6,714 bases of DNA from Desulfuromonadales bacterium. GTDB lineage: Bacteria > Desulfobacterota > Desulfuromonadia > Desulfuromonadales > BM103. Made by a program: the position numbers and the translations under genes. The stretch covers positions 1 through 6,714 of the forward strand of contig DAOVNV010000139.1 in assembly GCA_030630015.1 (NCBI GenBank), written 5' to 3'. Below are positions 5,431 to 6,714 of this stretch, piece by piece. A model generated the notes under the pieces. The model did not search any database and was not told the DNA's origin. It saw only the letters and a program-made list of their open reading frames with translations. Position 1 is the first letter of the stretch, and every line of letters begins with the position of its first letter.

Positions 5431-5753
5431 TATTCTTCCGGTAAACAGCTCCGGAAGATTTCCTCTCCCTCCAGGAACTCGGTAATTTTCACACCCATTC
5501 CAGCCTTGATTTTACGCACCAGTTGCGGTGGGACTCGCTTGGCCCAACGAACCTGGCCTTTGAGCAGAACCATTTTCCCCTCTCGGGTTGTCAACTGGAC
5601 CTGCAGCCGTGTTCCCGGTTTCAAAACCTTGGCGGTCTGGATAAACAGGCCGCCAGGAGAGATGTCCTCCGTATAACCCATATCCTTGAATTCATCGATT
5701 CCGAAACGAACCGTCAAGCGTTTCTTGCTACGCAAAATCCCGCGGTTTTCCAT
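5430..5753 (-). CDS. Single-domain PilZ protein, candidate c-di-GMP effector
   Basis: This 107-residue protein is essentially a bare PilZ domain. The c-di-GMP binding signature is intact: RxxxR at Arg8-Arg12 (RSKKR), followed by the D/N-x-S-x-x-G motif DISPGG (Asp30, Ser32, Gly35). The beta-barrel continues with GLFIQT (35-40), VLLKGQVRWAKR (62-73) and AGMGVKI (84-90). Stand-alone PilZ proteins act as adaptors in motility, pilus or polysaccharide control; the partner is unknown. The ATG at 5753 is preceded by a purine-rich GGGGAAGGGGG tract ending 6 nt upstream. The gene lies 79 bp downstream of the SLC12-like gene on the same strand and converges on acpH. A perfect hairpin sits in its leader. 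Confidence 0.88.
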   Translation of the reverse strand: MENRGILRSKKRLTVRFGIDEFKDMGYTEDISPGGLFIQTAKVLKPGTRLQVQLTTREGKMVLLKGQVRWAKRVPPQLVRKIKAGMGVKITEFLEGEEIFRSCLPEE

Positions 5754-5770
5754 GGCAAGCCCCCTTCCCC

Positions 5771-5788
5771 GGCGATGTCATCATCGCC
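5771..5788 (-). promoter_or_regulatory. Perfect hairpin in the PilZ leader, next to the ribosome binding tract
   Basis: GGCGATG and CATCGCC pair perfectly over 7 bp around a 4-nt loop. On the minus strand the stem ends 17 nt before the PilZ ATG, directly against the GGGGAAGGGGG tract. No T-run follows, so a standard intrinsic terminator for the upstream gene is unlikely. It may be a translational control element, a transcript-end stabiliser or a protein-binding dyad. Confidence 0.4.
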
Positions 5789-5832
5789 CCTTCAATGGTT
5801 CAAGTCAAATTCAGGCTGTTGTCCAACTGTAA

Positions 5833-6714
5833 TTATTCCTGCCTGTCGACACCCTCTTCGTCACTCCCCCCGGACGCCGGGACCTTTTCTGGAGTCACCA
5901 GGTCGCCGATAAACAGGCTGCCGTTATGCACGAAAAAGCAGGTCGGCATACCGTCAACCAGTTCCCTCAGACGTTCGGCATACTGCCCTTCGTCTCCCTC
6001 TTCAGGTGTGGCCAGCCCGAGCAGAACCACATCAGCTGCGGCACTTTCGCGCTGCATGATCTCCATCACGCTCTCCGTTTCATCCCTGAGCATCACCTCG
6101 ACATCGGCCTGGATACGGATTTCCGGGATCAGTTCAGCCAGAAAACGCTCAGTCTGTCCCTTCATCAATTCATTGGAAGCAACACTGAGGATTCGAATTC
6201 TGGCATGGCGCCATTCGGGGTTGCGCGTCAGCAGATAGGCCAGCAACAACATAAGATCACCGTTACGTTTCAATCCGCCCCACCAGATGTGGATCTGGTG
6301 CTGCTGCCCTTCGCGAAACCGCATAACCGGCTTGACGCTACCGATAATCAGGCTGCGATCCAGATGTTTCAGCCGTCGGATAACCCTCAGAAACCCGACC
6401 AGACGTTCCTCATCGTCGGGCCAGCCAACCAGGATCGTATTGCTTTCAACTCCGGCCAGGCCATCGGCCTGGGCGACAGCCAAGATGCCACGCTCCAGAT
6501 TCTGGGCAACATTAACCTCGCCGAACGCAACAATCCCTTCACGTTTGAGAATGGCATTGATCTCCCGTTCACGGGCCGGTGCATCCAGGTCAAGTTCAAG
6601 AATGTCGCCATGCACCAACTCACAGACCGACACCACGCCCCGGTTTTCGGAAAACCAGGCAGCGTATCGGACCAGGTCGAGACGTTTTTCGACGTTGCCG
6701 ACAAACACCAGCAG
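5833..6714 (-). CDS. SLC12-like transporter (Na-K-Cl cotransporter/amino acid permease type), cytosolic C-terminal part; N-terminus beyond window
   Basis: The frame is open to the right edge, giving 293 visible residues up to a TAA at 5833. The first residues (LLVFVGNVEKRLDLVRYA) look internal; the GTG near the edge is not a start. Family marks are the opening VFVGN motif (3-7), IHIWWGGLKRNGDLMLLLAY (141-160), which matches the conserved W-G-G-L/D-L-x-L-L-L-A-Y motif of the SLC12 C-terminal domain, followed by RIRILSV (172-178), ADVVLLGLA (227-235) and FFVHNGSLFIGDL (260-272). No membrane helix is visible, as expected for the regulatory cytosolic tail after the APC-fold transporter. The acidic last 20 residues are variable. 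The full protein would transport cations with chloride, or amino acids; the ion specificity cannot be judged from this part. PilZ follows 79 bp downstream. Confidence 0.8.
   Translation of the reverse strand: MLVFVGNVEKRLDLVRYAAWFSENRGVVSVCELVHGDILELDLDAPAREREINAILKREGIVAFGEVNVAQNLERGILAVAQADGLAGVESNTILVGWPDDEERLVGFLRVIRRLKHLDRSLIIGSVKPVMRFREGQQHQIHIWWGGLKRNGDLMLLLAYLLTRNPEWRHARIRILSVASNELMKGQTERFLAELIPEIRIQADVEVMLRDETESVMEIMQRESAAADVVLLGLATPEEGDEGQYAERLRELVDGMPTCFFVHNGSLFIGDLVTPEKVPASGGSDEEGVDRQE

Overview
The gene content and moderately GC-rich coding sequence suggest a deltaproteobacterium of the Desulfuromonadales/Geobacter type. This is inferred from remembered family resemblance: a MepM-like M23 peptidase, a stand-alone MshEN protein, a PilZ protein and an SLC12-like transporter. 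No rRNA or other marker gene is present to confirm it. The window holds seven protein genes, two of them cut by the window edges. There are no rRNA or tRNA genes, no CRISPR array and no transposase gene.

Left part (1-1965, minus strand): the window opens inside a YeeE/YedE-family (thiosulfate or selenium type) membrane transporter that starts with TTG behind a strong ribosome binding site. A candidate promoter with a small palindrome in its spacer precedes it. Upstream lies a complete M20-family, peptidase T-like metallopeptidase.

The divergent intergenic region (1966-2293) holds the most unusual structure. A 133-bp element (1999-2131) has 13-bp terminal inverted repeats with one mismatch, is flanked by perfect 8- or 9-bp direct repeats, and contains a long imperfect internal palindrome. 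It looks like a MITE. The GTAA tip and 8-bp duplication are those of the IS66 family. It sits in the 5' leader region of the peptidase gene. Its imperfect pairs become G-U wobbles only in the peptidase-sense RNA.

Centre (2294-5354, plus strand): three closely spaced genes (gaps of 15 and 13 bp) look like an operon. They are a membrane-anchored M23 peptidoglycan endopeptidase with an Asp where the second His of the HxH motif is expected, a MshEN-type cyclic-di-GMP receptor candidate without an ATPase, and an acyl-carrier-protein phosphodiesterase (AcpH).

Right part (5355-6714, minus strand): a four-unit degenerate heptanucleotide tandem repeat abuts the end of a small PilZ-domain gene. The PilZ leader carries a perfect hairpin next to its ribosome binding site. 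Further right is the cytosolic C-terminal domain of an SLC12-like (Na-K-Cl cotransporter/amino acid permease) protein, cut by the window end. Two candidate c-di-GMP binding proteins within about 2 kb (MshEN and PilZ) suggest second-messenger control of surface functions here, but nothing in the sequence links them directly.
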